Assembly: GCA_965262365.1 (NCBI GenBank)
Contig: OZ253541.1
Location: forward strand, 186,001 to 250,000
Length of the DNA: 64,000 nucleotides
Source of the DNA: UBA6522 sp965262365
GTDB lineage: Bacteria > Pseudomonadota > Gammaproteobacteria > Steroidobacterales > Rariloculaceae
Direction: 5' to 3'
Both the position numbers and the translations under genes were made by a program. This document shows positions 26,646-36,001 of this stretch, one piece after another. Numbering within the stretch: position 1 is the stretch's first letter; every line of letters begins with the position of its first letter. The notes under the pieces are model-generated. The model did no database searches. It saw only the letters and a list, made by a program, of their open reading frames with translations, and had not been told where the DNA came from.

Positions 26646-27067
26646 GAGTATGGTCGTCAACCGACACGGTGGGCTCGGTTCGCGTGTCGGGCACGAGACG
26701 CCGACATTGCCCCTGGCCGTTGACGGCGGGGTTGCGGGGGGCGATGGGACATTGGAAGCAAGCCGGGAACAGCGTCATGATGGCGTGTCTGAAAACGCCA
26801 CGGAACCCGGTGGCAACGTTCGATTCGAGGGCGGTCGCGGACGAATGTTCGAGGCTGCGTTCGGGCGGCAGCGCATGGGCACCCCCGGGGCCGGGATGGA
26901 GCTTGATCCTGAGAGCTCCGGGCGGCGATGACAGGAGGCGCTTCGCAAGGAAGCGGTTACGGGGGTGACGGGTTCGGCGGTGGGCGTGGCAGTGACCGTG
27001 GCGGGCATCGACCTTGCGCCGGGGCGGCGGCGCCTGGCGTGGAATCGGGCAGGGAGTCCGACCAGCC
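26646..27067. other. Intergenic, no supported gene
   Basis: About 420 bp between the divergent locus-A module and the DUF2285-type gene. No recognisable product; presumably holds upstream control sequences for both sides. Confidence 0.5.
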
Positions 27068-27790
27068 ATGGAGACCGACGGGGGCCCGCGGGGGTGGGCA
27101 TTTCTGCGGCGCAACACGGTGTACCGGGACGCATGGCGGGACGCGTTGAAGCGCCCCGAATTCGAGTCGGCACCGTTCGAGGTGCGCGTTCAGTCGTCGC
27201 TCGACCGCCAGGCGCTCGAATGGGGATTGCTGGCCTGGGAGGACCCGGATGGGACGGAGGGTCCGGCGTCGCCGTTCTGGGCCAGCGCTCCGATGCTTGA
27301 AGGGGAGTGGGGAAGGAGTGCGCCGGGGCTCCCGGGACTGTTGGCGGAGTCGGGCGCCCGGCTTGGGGGTTTGAGGCTCACCGACGGGACGCTGATTCTC
27401 AAGATCGAGAACGGGGAAGGCGCGGCACAGGTCCGGGTTCGGGCGGAACCCGGTCCGGAGCGCGGACAGGGCCTGGTGCTGCGGGTCGGGTTCGGGCGTG
27501 AATCCGGGCAAGCAATCGCGCGGCTAAAGAACCTGGCAAGTCTCGCCGGCGCGTCGGTTGCAGCACCGCAGGGGGGTCGTGCGGGTGTCGACCGGGAACT
27601 TCTGAGGGTGCTCGATGGACGCCTGGCGGGGAAATCCTGGCGGGAGACCGCGATGGATCTCTACGGCGCGAAGGAGGTGGCGGCGCACTGGAACACCGAC
27701 AGTTGGATGCGCTCGCGAGTGCGCCGGCGGGGGAAGAAGGCTCGTGTCCTGATGGAAGGCGGCTACCGGGATCTGGTGGCTGGACGGTAG
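27068..27790 (+). CDS. DUF6499/DUF2285-type mobile-element protein
   Basis: About 240 residues from ATG 27068. The N-terminus GWAFLRRNTVYRDAWRDAL matches the DUF6499-like start, a WGLLAWEDP region follows, and the C-terminal part (LRVLDGRLAGKSWRETAMDL then WMRSRVRRRGKKA) matches DUF2285, a helix-turn-helix-like domain. In integrative elements of Proteobacteria such genes usually stand just before a small excisionase-type HTH gene, as here (27951). Function is not established, probably DNA binding or regulation of the element. No transfer or integrase genes are visible nearby, so this looks like a residual module. Confidence 0.75.
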   Translation: METDGGPRGWAFLRRNTVYRDAWRDALKRPEFESAPFEVRVQSSLDRQALEWGLLAWEDPDGTEGPASPFWASAPMLEGEWGRSAPGLPGLLAESGARLGGLRLTDGTLILKIENGEGAAQVRVRAEPGPERGQGLVLRVGFGRESGQAIARLKNLASLAGASVAAPQGGRAGVDRELLRVLDGRLAGKSWRETAMDLYGAKEVAAHWNTDSWMRSRVRRRGKKARVLMEGGYRDLVAGR

Positions 27791-27950
27791 CGATAATCGC
27801 GAATCGAGGACTGCGTCCTTCAGCGTCGAGGAAGGGGGGTCGTTCTCGGCGATCGCAACAACGACCCTTCCGCGGCGGTGCCACTTTGTGTTGGATTGCA
27901 GCAGGAATGTCCCGGGACAGTCCGTGGCGCTCACGGACAAGGAGAATGAC

Positions 27951-28298
27951 ATGGGATATGTGACGATATTTATCTGCACGGCACAAGCCGCCGAACTGCT
28001 CGGGTTGTCGCCGCGCACGCTTGAGGGCTACCGGATAACGGGCGGGGGACCGGTGTTTTACCGATTTGGCTGCTGCGTGCGCTACCTCGACGCGGATGTT
28101 TACGCTTGGGCGCAGGCGCGGCGGCAAGCGTCGGCGACCGACGAGAAAGATGCAAGCCGGACGGTTGTGCGATGGCACGGCCGCAAACCACCGCGGCGGG
28201 CTTGCGGCGAAGGGGACGTGACGCGCAATGCCTTGCCCGCAAGGCAAACGATGATGGCGGGATCGGATTTGTCGAATCGGCCAACGCTCAACTGTTGA
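27951..28298 (+). CDS. Helix-turn-helix (excisionase/AlpA-like) protein
   Basis: 115 residues; the start ATG 27951 is set by AAGGAG at 27938-27943. The core TAQAAELLGLSPRTLEGYRI followed by GGGPVFYRFGCCVRYLDADV and YAWAQARRQASATDE is a canonical HTH_17 domain with its wing. It is a paralogue of 15967-16335, and the C-terminal tail (GRKPPRRACGEGDVTRN) matches GRRPPRRVTGEGDIARV there. It follows the DUF2285-type gene, its usual partner in integrative elements, where it is thought to regulate excision or maintenance genes. Confidence 0.8.
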   Translation: MGYVTIFICTAQAAELLGLSPRTLEGYRITGGGPVFYRFGCCVRYLDADVYAWAQARRQASATDEKDASRTVVRWHGRKPPRRACGEGDVTRNALPARQTMMAGSDLSNRPTLNC

Positions 28299-28583
28299 TT
28301 GGCGCGTGCATCGGGGTGTTCGACAGCGTCCGGAAGCCGATCGCGGTCAAGGCGACGCCCTATCCGGAACCCGGTCGGGCTGGCGAGTGCGTTCCGGGAC
28401 CTGTTCGTCGGTGGCCTGGACGCGCCGGGGCTGTGCAGGCAAGTGCGGCGGCGGCGTGGCGAGGAATCCGGGGCGATGACGGATCTGCCATCGCCGCAAG
28501 AAGAGGTTTCACACCGCCAGCGGTTGCGGCCCACCTCGGTCTGCGACCTTGGATGCGCGGCACAGATGGCGTTGGCGTTATTG
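28299..28583. other. Intergenic between HTH gene and nhaA
   Basis: No gene supported. The convergent nhaA ends at 28584; no clear hairpin recognised. Confidence 0.5.
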
Positions 28584-29762
28584 CTACGGGTCTTGCCGCA
28601 TGCCGTCGGACGGACGTTTGTTTCCGACTGAAAGCATCAGACAACCCACGGCCGCAGCAAGTGCCGACCCGACGAGTATGCCGAGCCGAACCACACTGTA
28701 GTAGGCTCCTCCGGCATGTTCGAACGCGAGTCCGGCGATGAACAGGCTCATGGTAAAGCCAATACCGCAGATGAACGAAACGCCGGCCATTTGCAGCCAG
28801 TTCACCCCGGCGGGCAACTTCGCGACACCGAGCGCCACGCCGGTTGCGGTGAACAGCAATATGCCGATCGGGTTGCCCAGCAGGAGGCCGCCGATCACCC
28901 CCAGGGTGACGGGGTGGGCGAAGTGCTGCACACCCATGCCGTCCAGCGACAGTCCCGCGTTTGCGAATGCGAACAGCGGCAGGATGAGGAATGCGACCGG
29001 CGCGTGAAGGTCGCCTTCCACGTGCTTGAGCGGAGAGCGCCCCTGCGGGTCGTTCAGCGGGATGCACCACGCAATGAGGACGCCGGCCAACGTGGCGTGT
29101 ACCCCGGATTTCAGCACCGCGACCCACAAAAGAATGCCGATGAGCAGGTACAGCGACACGCGCGTCACACCCATTGCGTTGGCCACCACCGCGCATCCGA
29201 GGATCCCCGCGGCAACGCCGAGGGTCGCCAGCGACAGATCGCCCGCATAGAACACGGCAACGATCGCGATCGCGGCGAGGTCGTCGAAGATCGCCAGCGT
29301 CAGCAGGAATATCTTCAGTGCCGGCGGCACGCGCCTGCCGAACAGGCTCAATACGCCCAGCGCAAAGGCGATGTCGGTGGCGCACGGCACGGCCCAGCCG
29401 CTCATCGCCACGGCATCGCCCCGGTTCAGCCAGGTGTAGATCAGGCCGGGCACCGCGATCCCCCCGGCCGCGCCCAGCGCGGGAAGCGCGATCTGCTCGG
29501 GCGAGGACAGTTCGCCCTCCAGAAATTCGCGCTTGACCTCAAGGCCGATAAGAAAGAAGAAGATGGCCATCAATCCGTCGTTGATCCAGAGCACGAGCGG
29601 TTTGCTTATGGTCAGGCCGCCAACCTGAACCGCCACCGTCGTGGACAGCAGGGCGTCGTAATGGCTGGACAGGGGGCTGTTCGCGAGCGCCAGTCTCAGC
29701 ATGGCCGCGACAAAAAGGAGCACGCCGCCGGCGGCCTCGAGCCGAAGAAAGTCCCTCAGCAT
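28584..29762 (-). CDS. nhaA: Na+/H+ antiporter NhaA
   Basis: 392 residues, the usual NhaA length, with about 12 hydrophobic segments from LEAAGGVLLFVAAMLRLALA to the last helix near the C-terminus. Family hallmarks are present: FFFLIGLEVKREFLEGELSS, CATDIAFALGVLSLFG, the paired acidic residues of the ion site in LAIFDDLAAIAIVAVFY, and GVSFICGIGFTMSLFI. It exchanges Na+ or Li+ for protons across the inner membrane, keeping pH and sodium balance, which suits a saline habitat. The start ATG 29762 matches the family start. No sodium riboswitch or regulator gene is recognised next to it. Confidence 0.96.
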   Translation of the reverse strand: MLRDFLRLEAAGGVLLFVAAMLRLALANSPLSSHYDALLSTTVAVQVGGLTISKPLVLWINDGLMAIFFFLIGLEVKREFLEGELSSPEQIALPALGAAGGIAVPGLIYTWLNRGDAVAMSGWAVPCATDIAFALGVLSLFGRRVPPALKIFLLTLAIFDDLAAIAIVAVFYAGDLSLATLGVAAGILGCAVVANAMGVTRVSLYLLIGILLWVAVLKSGVHATLAGVLIAWCIPLNDPQGRSPLKHVEGDLHAPVAFLILPLFAFANAGLSLDGMGVQHFAHPVTLGVIGGLLLGNPIGILLFTATGVALGVAKLPAGVNWLQMAGVSFICGIGFTMSLFIAGLAFEHAGGAYYSVVRLGILVGSALAAAVGCLMLSVGNKRPSDGMRQDP

Positions 29763-30198
29763 GTCCGACGTCGCGCCGATCCGGATCGTTGCCTCACGGT
29801 TGTCTCAACGAGGCGTGTGCGTGCGCAGCGCGCGAAGCGGAGATCGAACCGCTGCCGGGAATGTCGGAGACCGTCCGGTTTGGACGAGGCGGCGAATTGA
29901 CAACGTTGCAAGCGTATGACATAGGTTCTGCGCGAAGCCCGGAGTAAACCGTCTTATGGAGTGCGGTCGCCCCACCCCGGCGGCAAAATCCGGCGGGGCA
30001 CGCTGTCGCCATGATAACGCAGCGGGGCGGGCGCCTCCGCCACCTTCTTCATTGGAGCCTGTCCCTGGGTGTTTTGGCACTTTGTTCTCCCTGAGCGTAG
30101 GCCGTAATGGCTCGGGGGCGGGCTCCGCCACAATGAAACCGAATCCGTCACGCTGAGGATTGTTCACCTCAAAACGAATCATGTGACTCGGCGACGTA
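29763..30198. other. Intergenic upstream of nhaA
   Basis: About 435 bp. It presumably holds the nhaA promoter. A GC-rich inverted motif (CCCCGGCGG...CCGGCGGGG) lies near 29975-29999. No gene supported. Confidence 0.4.
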
Positions 30199-30459
30199 GT
30201 GCGCTTGCTGGCGCTTGTCGGCGTGCTTGCCGTGCCTGTGCAGCTGACCGCCCAGGGCGGCATTGCGAGCGGCGTTCTGGAGGAGATGCACGCTTGGTGG
30301 CGCGCATGGGTAGACAGCAGGGTCAGTGGCCACGACGAGGCCACGGTGCGGAACGCCGTGCAGGTAGGTGCTGGGTCGGAGATCAAGTCATGGGCGCCGA
30401 TGATGCGGCTTGAGCAGCGTACAGACCGCGCGGCCGTTGAGAGATGTACGCCCGAGTAG
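30199..30459 (+). CDS. Possible small exported protein or gene fragment
   Basis: An 86-residue frame from GTG 30199. The first 20 residues (VRLLALVGVLAVPVQLTAQG) resemble a Sec signal peptide; the rest (EEMHAWWRAWVDSRVSGHD) is plausible helical protein. There is no good ribosome site and no family match I recognise, and it lies among transposon debris. It may be the 5' piece of a lost exported protein or a chance frame. Confidence 0.3.
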   Translation: MRLLALVGVLAVPVQLTAQGGIASGVLEEMHAWWRAWVDSRVSGHDEATVRNAVQVGAGSEIKSWAPMMRLEQRTDRAAVERCTPE

Positions 30460-30611
30460 CTGGAGCGTTCGGGGTGGGCCATGGTCGTGGCGCGCACCCT
30501 GCTTACGAATTCGCATCTGCTTGAGGAATAGGGGCGAGAAACAACATGAATGCGGAGAGCAGGGCAAAGACCGCGGCGGGATTTGTGGGGCGTGCAACGC
30601 GCGGCTGCCGA

Positions 30612-30800
30612 TCAATCCACCGGCTCCCGATACCGCAAGCGCGTACCCGCCATTGCGAGGACGGCCGCGCTTATCCGGTCAAGGGTTTCGAGGCCGTGCA
30701 CGTTGTGCCGGGCGACGAATTGCTGCACGCAGCGGTTCAAAATGGTTCTTGTTGCAGTGGTGATAGATGCCCTGATAGCCACAGGCTCATCGGCATCCCG
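30612..30800 (-). pseudogene. IS1595/ISXO2-type transposase, C-terminal remnant
   Basis: The minus strand encodes GYQGIYHHCNKNHFEPL in one frame and then CVQQFVARHNVHGLETLDRI to RYREPVD in the next. It aligns with the C-terminus of the intact transposase at 12390 (YVREFAGRHNARGLDTVDQM). The catalytic part is missing. Just upstream (30823-30920) a piece with CPF...C..C and KNRRPGTGHK may be a worn zinc ribbon. Confidence 0.7.
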
Positions 30801-31007
30801 GCTGGGCCGCATCCAATGGAACCTACCATCGCCTCAGGCCGTACCGCTCGCAGGTACGGCAAAGCGGCTTGTGTCCGGTTCCGGGCCGGCGGTTCTTGCT
30901 GGAAATCATTTTCCGGAACGGACAGTACGAATGGTTGTGGTGGGCCTTCGAGCGGGCCGTGTGAACGGGGACGGTTTTAGGCCAGGTAATGTCAGTCGCT
31001 GCCGTGC

Positions 31008-31886
31008 TCATTGGCGCACGCACACGTAGCTTCCGTCGGTGGCGACGTCGCCCAAGCCGGAGTCGCCTCCCGTCTGGCAGGCCCCGTATTCGAAGTGCGC
31101 GCCGGTCAGAAACAACTCGGAAAGCTGATCCGCCGACATCGGCGATCCACCGCGGCGCCACTGAACGTCGACAAACAGAAAGGAAGGATGCGTCTCGCCG
31201 GGACCGAGAGCCTGGCGTCCCTTGTAATACGTCAGGCCGGGATTGAGCCCAGCATCGTCACCGCAATACGAATCGAAGTGAAAATCGAAATTCTCACCCC
31301 TCAGACGGTGAGACCAGAAGAATTCCACCGAATAGGAGCATCGGTTGTGAACCGCTACAGTGTGCCAATGGCGCCCGAGTTCGTCGGTATACATCGAGAG
31401 CGCAATGCAGTCCGAGGCGTCCAACCCCAGGTCCTGCTCCCCGCGATACGTGACCAGGCTGGCGGGAGAATTGACCCGTTGCCCGACCAGGCAGGTGAAG
31501 CTCCCGTCCGATGTCAGGCTGTCGGTGTCGATGCCGTCGAAGCCATCCCGATCATCATCGGTCCGACATGCGGCGTAGGCCAGACCGATATCCTGCCGGG
31601 CCAACGTATCCAAAGCCACGCGTGCGTTGGCGCCAAGCGTCCTCAAGTGCTGGTAGTACTCGGAGCCGCCGCACTCGCGTTCATCGGTCCGATCGTCCAC
31701 GCTGCACCAGATGACCTCTACGTCGTACGAGCACGTATTGACCAGATGCCATACGGTGTCATCCTCGGGATCGACAATATCGACGCAGCCGCTGTCGTCC
31801 ACCACCGTGTGGCCGAGGACCTCAAGCGGGAGTAGGCCGAGTATCAGCAAACCGGCAGTTGCGACAGTGCCGAAGGCGACATTCAT
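31008..31886 (-). CDS. Secreted Cys-rich two-domain protein (paralogue 1)
   Basis: 292 residues from ATG 31886 (AGAGG upstream). A signal peptide (MNVAFGTVATAGLLILGLLP to EVLG) is followed by HTVVDDSGCVDIVDP. The mature part is two similar halves: LVNTCSYDVEVIWCS ... ACRTDDD ... SDGSFTCLVGQ, then VHNRCSYSVEFFWSH ... YGACQTGGD ... TDGSYVCVRQ. Paired Cys residues in each half suggest disulfides. The architecture is shared with the gene at 35962-36744, so this is a small paralogous family exported to periplasm or outside. I recognise no database family and do not assign a function. Confidence 0.75.
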   Translation of the reverse strand: MNVAFGTVATAGLLILGLLPLEVLGHTVVDDSGCVDIVDPEDDTVWHLVNTCSYDVEVIWCSVDDRTDERECGGSEYYQHLRTLGANARVALDTLARQDIGLAYAACRTDDDRDGFDGIDTDSLTSDGSFTCLVGQRVNSPASLVTYRGEQDLGLDASDCIALSMYTDELGRHWHTVAVHNRCSYSVEFFWSHRLRGENFDFHFDSYCGDDAGLNPGLTYYKGRQALGPGETHPSFLFVDVQWRRGGSPMSADQLSELFLTGAHFEYGACQTGGDSGLGDVATDGSYVCVRQ

Positions 31887-32457
31887 CCTCTTTTTCCAGT
31901 GTCGAATCGGTTAAACCGTAGCGTCAGACGGTCGGAATCGCGTTGGGCAAACACACTTTGTGTAGCTGTCCTATTGTACTGGGCAGTTTGCTGAATACAA
32001 CATGGACGCCGGCGGCGAACTTGTCGCCGCCAGCCGTCAGGATCGTCCAGACGGAGTGGTTGAACTGGATGAGGAAGAAGGGGGGTGCGATAAGGGAGCG
32101 TTGCGGAAGAACGCAACGGATGCGCGAGAGCGATTGATTGGCGCAACGGCGATCGCCCCGGGAATGGAGGCAGGGAACGTTGGCTGAACCGGGATACCGA
32201 TCGGCGGCCGGCAGCGAAATCGACGGCGGAACTGAACGGAATCAAAGGCGCTTGTTCGGTAGTGCGCAGTTGGCCGGGCGGATAAACGCGGTGAATCTCC
32301 GTTCGGCGGAAATGCCGACTGTGCGGGAATACCAAAATCGGTTGGCGAGCGAAGGGATATCGAATGTCCGGCAATTGCGAACGAACCAAGCCCGATCGTG
32401 TATGCCGTGAGGCAAATCGAACCGGACGGGCTGGAGGCGGAATACGGAGCGAGGACT
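31887..32457. other. Intergenic, no supported gene
   Basis: About 570 bp upstream of the Cys-rich gene and downstream of the TonB receptor. Open frames here have no recognisable content. Confidence 0.5.
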
Positions 32458-34980
32458 CTACATGGAGAAATGCGCCCTGGCAAAGACCAGCATTCCGTTG
32501 TGCCCGGCCGGTGCGTAACGCGGATACCTGCGCCCGTTGCCGTAGTTGATGGCCTCGTCCGGGTACTCGTCCAGCGCGTTTTCGGCCCCCAGCGTAATCG
32601 CCAGGCCGCTGGCGAAGTTGTAGCGCACCTGCACGTCGGCGAGTCCGTAGCCGCTGAAATCCGCACCGGCATGATCGTCGTACCAGTCGCCGAAGAAGCT
32701 GTAGCGCGCCACCAGGTCCCATCGATTGAAGCTCTGCCGGTACGTCAGGTTGTAGCGTGTTTCCGGCCAGCCGTGTTCCAGGTTCCTGATGGTGCCTGCG
32801 GAGATGCTGGACGAGTCCACGACTTCGGTATCCGTGGTATTGAAGGAGAACAACAGATCGGCATCGCCGTTCCCGGTATCCCAGCCGTAGCTGGCCACCG
32901 CGTCGATGCCGCTGGTTTCCGTATCGAAGTCGTTGGTGAAGTAGCGCACGGAGGTGAATTCGTTGGCCTCGGGAACGCCGTCTGCGACGAGGCGCTGCTT
33001 GATGTCGTCGGTCACGTCGAACAGCCCCGACAGCGCAATCCGGTCCTCGATATCGATGCTGAAGTAGTCCACGGTCAGGCTGAAGCCGCTGGCGGCCGCG
33101 AATACCGCGCCCACGGACAGGTTCCGGCTTTCCTCCGGCTCAAGTTCGCGGCCGCCGAGCGCCATCGCCACCGGGTGGGTGGAGCCGATGGTGCCGCGCT
33201 CCTCGAACTCGTTGGTGACGGCGTTGACCACGGTGGACAGATTGCGGGCATTGGACTGCCCGGGGGTCGGCGCCCTGAAGCCCGTGCCGGTCGAGCCGCG
33301 CAGCGCGAAGCTGTCGGACAGACGCAGGTGTGTGGCGAGCTTGAAGTTGGTGGTGCTGCCGAAGCCGTCGAAGTCCTCGAAGCGTACCGCGCCGCCGATG
33401 CGCCAGGCCTCGGTGGCATTGAATTCCAGGTCCAGGTAACCGGCGACGTTGCCGCGATCCCAGGTACCGGACGCGGCCGGGTTGAAGCCGCCGAAGCCGT
33501 TCGAGCCGGAGGCGAAACCGTAGCGGTTGTACGGCCCGATTTCCCATGCGGCGCGTTCGCCGGAGGCGATCCGGAATTCCTCCGTGCGCGCCTCGAAACC
33601 GGCGGCCACGTTGAGGTCCGACCCGCCGAGATCGACCGGGTACACCGCATCGGCGTTGAAGTTGGTCTCCCGCTGCGTGTAGTCGCCGATGTCGAAGTCG
33701 CGCGGCGAATCCGGGCCGAGCGAGGCATTGAGCGTATTGCGGTTGAAGGCCGCCAGGCTGTTCTCGCCGATGCTCGCGGAGACGTCCCACATCAGTCCGT
33801 TGGCCAACTCGCCCCGCACGCCGACGACGCCGGAGAAGTCGCTGAGGGTCGCGCCGAACTGCGGCGTGAAGCCCTCCGCAAGCATCTCCACGAACGAGAA
33901 ACAGCCGGCGTCGGCCACCGCCATTTCGCGGAAGGACAGCAGGTTATCTGCGGTGGAATCGATGTCGCCGTATTTCGCCGCACAGCCCTCGCCCGCGGCC
34001 AGGAACTTGTTGGCGCCGGTCTTGTAGACGCCGTTGCGGTTCATCGGGCTGCGGAAGAAAAACGCCGTCGATACCTCTCGGCTGGCGTAATTGCCGAAGG
34101 CGTAGAGCTCGTTGCTGTCGCTCAGGTCGACACCGATGTTCGCCACGGCCTTGATGCTGTCGTTGACGGTCGGCGATCCCCAGGGCTTGGCCGGTACGGC
34201 CACGTTGGGAATGCCGAGACCGATCAACGCGGTGGCGTCCCGGTGCTGGACGCTGCGGTCCGTCGGCGCGGACTCGCCGTACTCGAAACTGAAGTTGGCG
34301 AATCCGCTGTCGGTCAACGGCACCCCGACATTGGCGGCGATGGTGGTCATGTCCTCGCCGGACCGCTCCGTATACGCGCCGTACCTTGCCTCCAGGGCAA
34401 CGCCGTCGTCCGCGTCTTTCAGGACAAAGTTCAGCACCCCGGCGATGGCGTCGGAGCCGTATTGGGCCGCCGCACCGTCGCGCAGCACCTCCATGCGCTG
34501 CAGGGCAATGGCGGGAATGGCCGAAATGTCCGGCCCCTGGGCCCCGTTGGAGGCGCCGTTGGAAATCCACTGGATCACCGAACCCCGGTGCCGGCGCTTG
34601 TTGTTCATCAACACAAGCGTGTGGTCCGGAGCCAGTCCGCGGAGGTTCACGGGACGCAGCAGCGCCGCCAGATCCCGCGAGGGGTTGTCGCTGACATGAA
34701 ACGACGGCACCGCCGAGCGAATCAGGTTGGACATGTCGAAGCCGGCCTGATCCTCGAAATCCTCGCTGCCGATGACATCCACCGGAACCGACGAGTCCTC
34801 GACGGAGCGCGGCAGTGCACGGGTGCCGACCGCCACCACTTCCTCGATCGGCATCTGTGCGGCGTCGGACGGTGCCTGCGCGCTGACGACGACGGGTAAG
34901 GCGAGGAATGTCAGCCACGTGACGGTTGCGGTGGGCAAGCGCGACGTCGCGTGGCGACAAGGGTCAAAAAGAACAATCAT
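32458..34980 (-). CDS. TonB-dependent outer-membrane receptor
   Basis: 840 residues from ATG 34980, preferred over an upstream TTG because the signal peptide follows it (MIVLFDPCRHAT... WLTFLALPVVVSAQ). A TonB-box-like stretch (EEVVAVGTR) precedes a typical plug: FDMSNLIRSAVPSFHVSDNP, VNLRGLAPDHTLVLMNNKRR and EVLRDGAAAQYGSDAIAGV. The C-terminal ~650 residues form the 22-stranded barrel, ending LVFARAHFSM. It imports a scarce ligand across the outer membrane using ExbB/ExbD/TonB energy. The plug type resembles receptors for carbohydrates or other organic ligands in marine Proteobacteria, but the ligand cannot be read from sequence. No transporter or catabolic genes lie beside it. Confidence 0.93.
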   Translation of the reverse strand: MIVLFDPCRHATSRLPTATVTWLTFLALPVVVSAQAPSDAAQMPIEEVVAVGTRALPRSVEDSSVPVDVIGSEDFEDQAGFDMSNLIRSAVPSFHVSDNPSRDLAALLRPVNLRGLAPDHTLVLMNNKRRHRGSVIQWISNGASNGAQGPDISAIPAIALQRMEVLRDGAAAQYGSDAIAGVLNFVLKDADDGVALEARYGAYTERSGEDMTTIAANVGVPLTDSGFANFSFEYGESAPTDRSVQHRDATALIGLGIPNVAVPAKPWGSPTVNDSIKAVANIGVDLSDSNELYAFGNYASREVSTAFFFRSPMNRNGVYKTGANKFLAAGEGCAAKYGDIDSTADNLLSFREMAVADAGCFSFVEMLAEGFTPQFGATLSDFSGVVGVRGELANGLMWDVSASIGENSLAAFNRNTLNASLGPDSPRDFDIGDYTQRETNFNADAVYPVDLGGSDLNVAAGFEARTEEFRIASGERAAWEIGPYNRYGFASGSNGFGGFNPAASGTWDRGNVAGYLDLEFNATEAWRIGGAVRFEDFDGFGSTTNFKLATHLRLSDSFALRGSTGTGFRAPTPGQSNARNLSTVVNAVTNEFEERGTIGSTHPVAMALGGRELEPEESRNLSVGAVFAAASGFSLTVDYFSIDIEDRIALSGLFDVTDDIKQRLVADGVPEANEFTSVRYFTNDFDTETSGIDAVASYGWDTGNGDADLLFSFNTTDTEVVDSSSISAGTIRNLEHGWPETRYNLTYRQSFNRWDLVARYSFFGDWYDDHAGADFSGYGLADVQVRYNFASGLAITLGAENALDEYPDEAINYGNGRRYPRYAPAGHNGMLVFARAHFSM

Positions 34981-35216
34981 TTCGGGTGCCTTCTGTTCAC
35001 GAAAAAATAGTGCGATCCAGAAAGCGGTCGCATGGCGCATTCTACCACTTATGTTTTCGTGCCGCCCCGGGAAAGCGTCTTTCGCGGCCCCGCCCGATTG
35101 GCGTGTGTTCTTTTCAGGCGGCGGATCAATGATGGCAACCCATGATCATTCCCCCATGAACCGGTCCATGCGGGCTTAGGATTTTCTCGCTATTCTCACG
35201 CGAGGCAGCCCCCCGG

Positions 35217-35573
35217 ATGAAGCGCAAGCCATTTACCCTAGATCAGTTCATTTCGATCCTCGGGGAGCGGGAGACGGGCGTGACGATCGCCGTGTTGGCA
35301 CGCCGGCGAGGAACACTTACCTGCACCGCGACGTGCAGGAAGGAATTGAGCAGAGCCAGACAATTAGACAGGATCGCGGAACGCGACATGGAGCACCGCA
35401 TCAAGATGCTTGAGCCAGACACGATCAGGCTTCGAGAAGGCCTGACCTGGCTACGGGAAAATCCGATACCGGAACAACTGGCCACGCACTACACCGAAAT
35501 ACCGGCCTCGCCGAACACGTGCGAACGCACGGCAAGAGCGAAGAAAAGACGCTATACACAAGGGCCTTGCTAA
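35217..35573 (+). pseudogene. IS3-family OrfA-like remnant
   Basis: 118 residues starting MKRKPFTLDQFISILGERET then GVTIAVLARRRG, matching the OrfA helix-turn-helix of IS3-type elements (MKxxRFTxEQI...LxEHExG). A leucine-rich segment (MEHRIKMLEPDTIRLREGL) follows. The helix after ARRRG is garbled, and no OrfB or inverted repeats are seen. A decayed first ORF of an insertion sequence. Confidence 0.65.
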
Positions 35574-35657
35574 AGGCCTTGGAAAGCCTTAAAAACGATC
35601 TGAGTGCGTCGGATATCGGAAAACACCGGCAAAATGCCGGAAAAGAGAGGAAACGAC

Positions 35658-35672
35658 GCCTCGACGGCCTCG
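35658..35672 (+). repeat. 15-bp direct repeat (left copy)
   Basis: GCCTCGACGGCCTCG recurs at 36794-36808. The pair brackets the SANT-like gene and the second Cys-rich gene. Confidence 0.7.
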
Positions 35673-35722
35673 AAAAGAATTGTTACCTTGAGACCCTAAC
35701 GTAACAAAGGGAGCATAAAACG

Positions 35723-36001
35723 ATGGCACGCGGTAAACCGTGGACGCCGCAAGAGGACCAGCTGATAGAAGAGGAAGCCGAGATATTCAGGGCCAGCAGA
35801 TACATCTGGGAGCTAAGGCCGAAGCTAATCAAGTTCCTGGCGATGGAACTTGGAAGGACAGAGGCCGCTGTAAAGATGAGAGCGAGTCGCCTGGGAATCC
35901 ATCGTTACCATCACAGTGACGACCTCGAGTTTAAGTCACAAAGGCAGAGGCCTGGAAGGCCTCAGCGTCGAACATCGCACGTAAACGTGCCATCCGTTTG
36001 A
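35723..36001 (+). CDS. Small Myb/SANT-like DNA-binding protein (92 aa)
   Basis: ATG 35723 with AAAGGGAG about nine bases upstream. The core is WTPQEDQLIEEEAEIF, ELRPKLIKFLAMELGR and TEAAVKMRASRLGIHRY, a Myb/SANT-like helical fold with the usual first Trp and a basic recognition helix. Similar short proteins are seen in phages and mobile elements. The ~20-residue tail is basic and overlaps the 3' end of the convergent Cys-rich gene. Base composition is clearly lower in GC than flanking DNA, which suggests transfer. A role as local transcription factor is inference. Confidence 0.65.
   Translation: MARGKPWTPQEDQLIEEEAEIFRASRYIWELRPKLIKFLAMELGRTEAAVKMRASRLGIHRYHHSDDLEFKSQRQRPGRPQRRTSHVNVPSV
35947..35963 (-). 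terminator. Hairpin at the end of the second Cys-rich gene
   Basis: GAGGCCT/AGGCCTC with a 3-nt loop overlaps the stop codon of the minus-strand gene; TGCCTTTG follows in that direction. A weak intrinsic terminator candidate. Confidence 0.4.

Noticed and set aside
28716..29900. Plus-strand open frame opposite nhaA
   Set aside because: His/Arg/Gln-rich shadow of a well-recognised antiporter.
32398..34899. Plus-strand open frame of ~830 codons opposite the TonB receptor
   Set aside because: Shadow of the receptor gene, which has unmistakable plug motifs.
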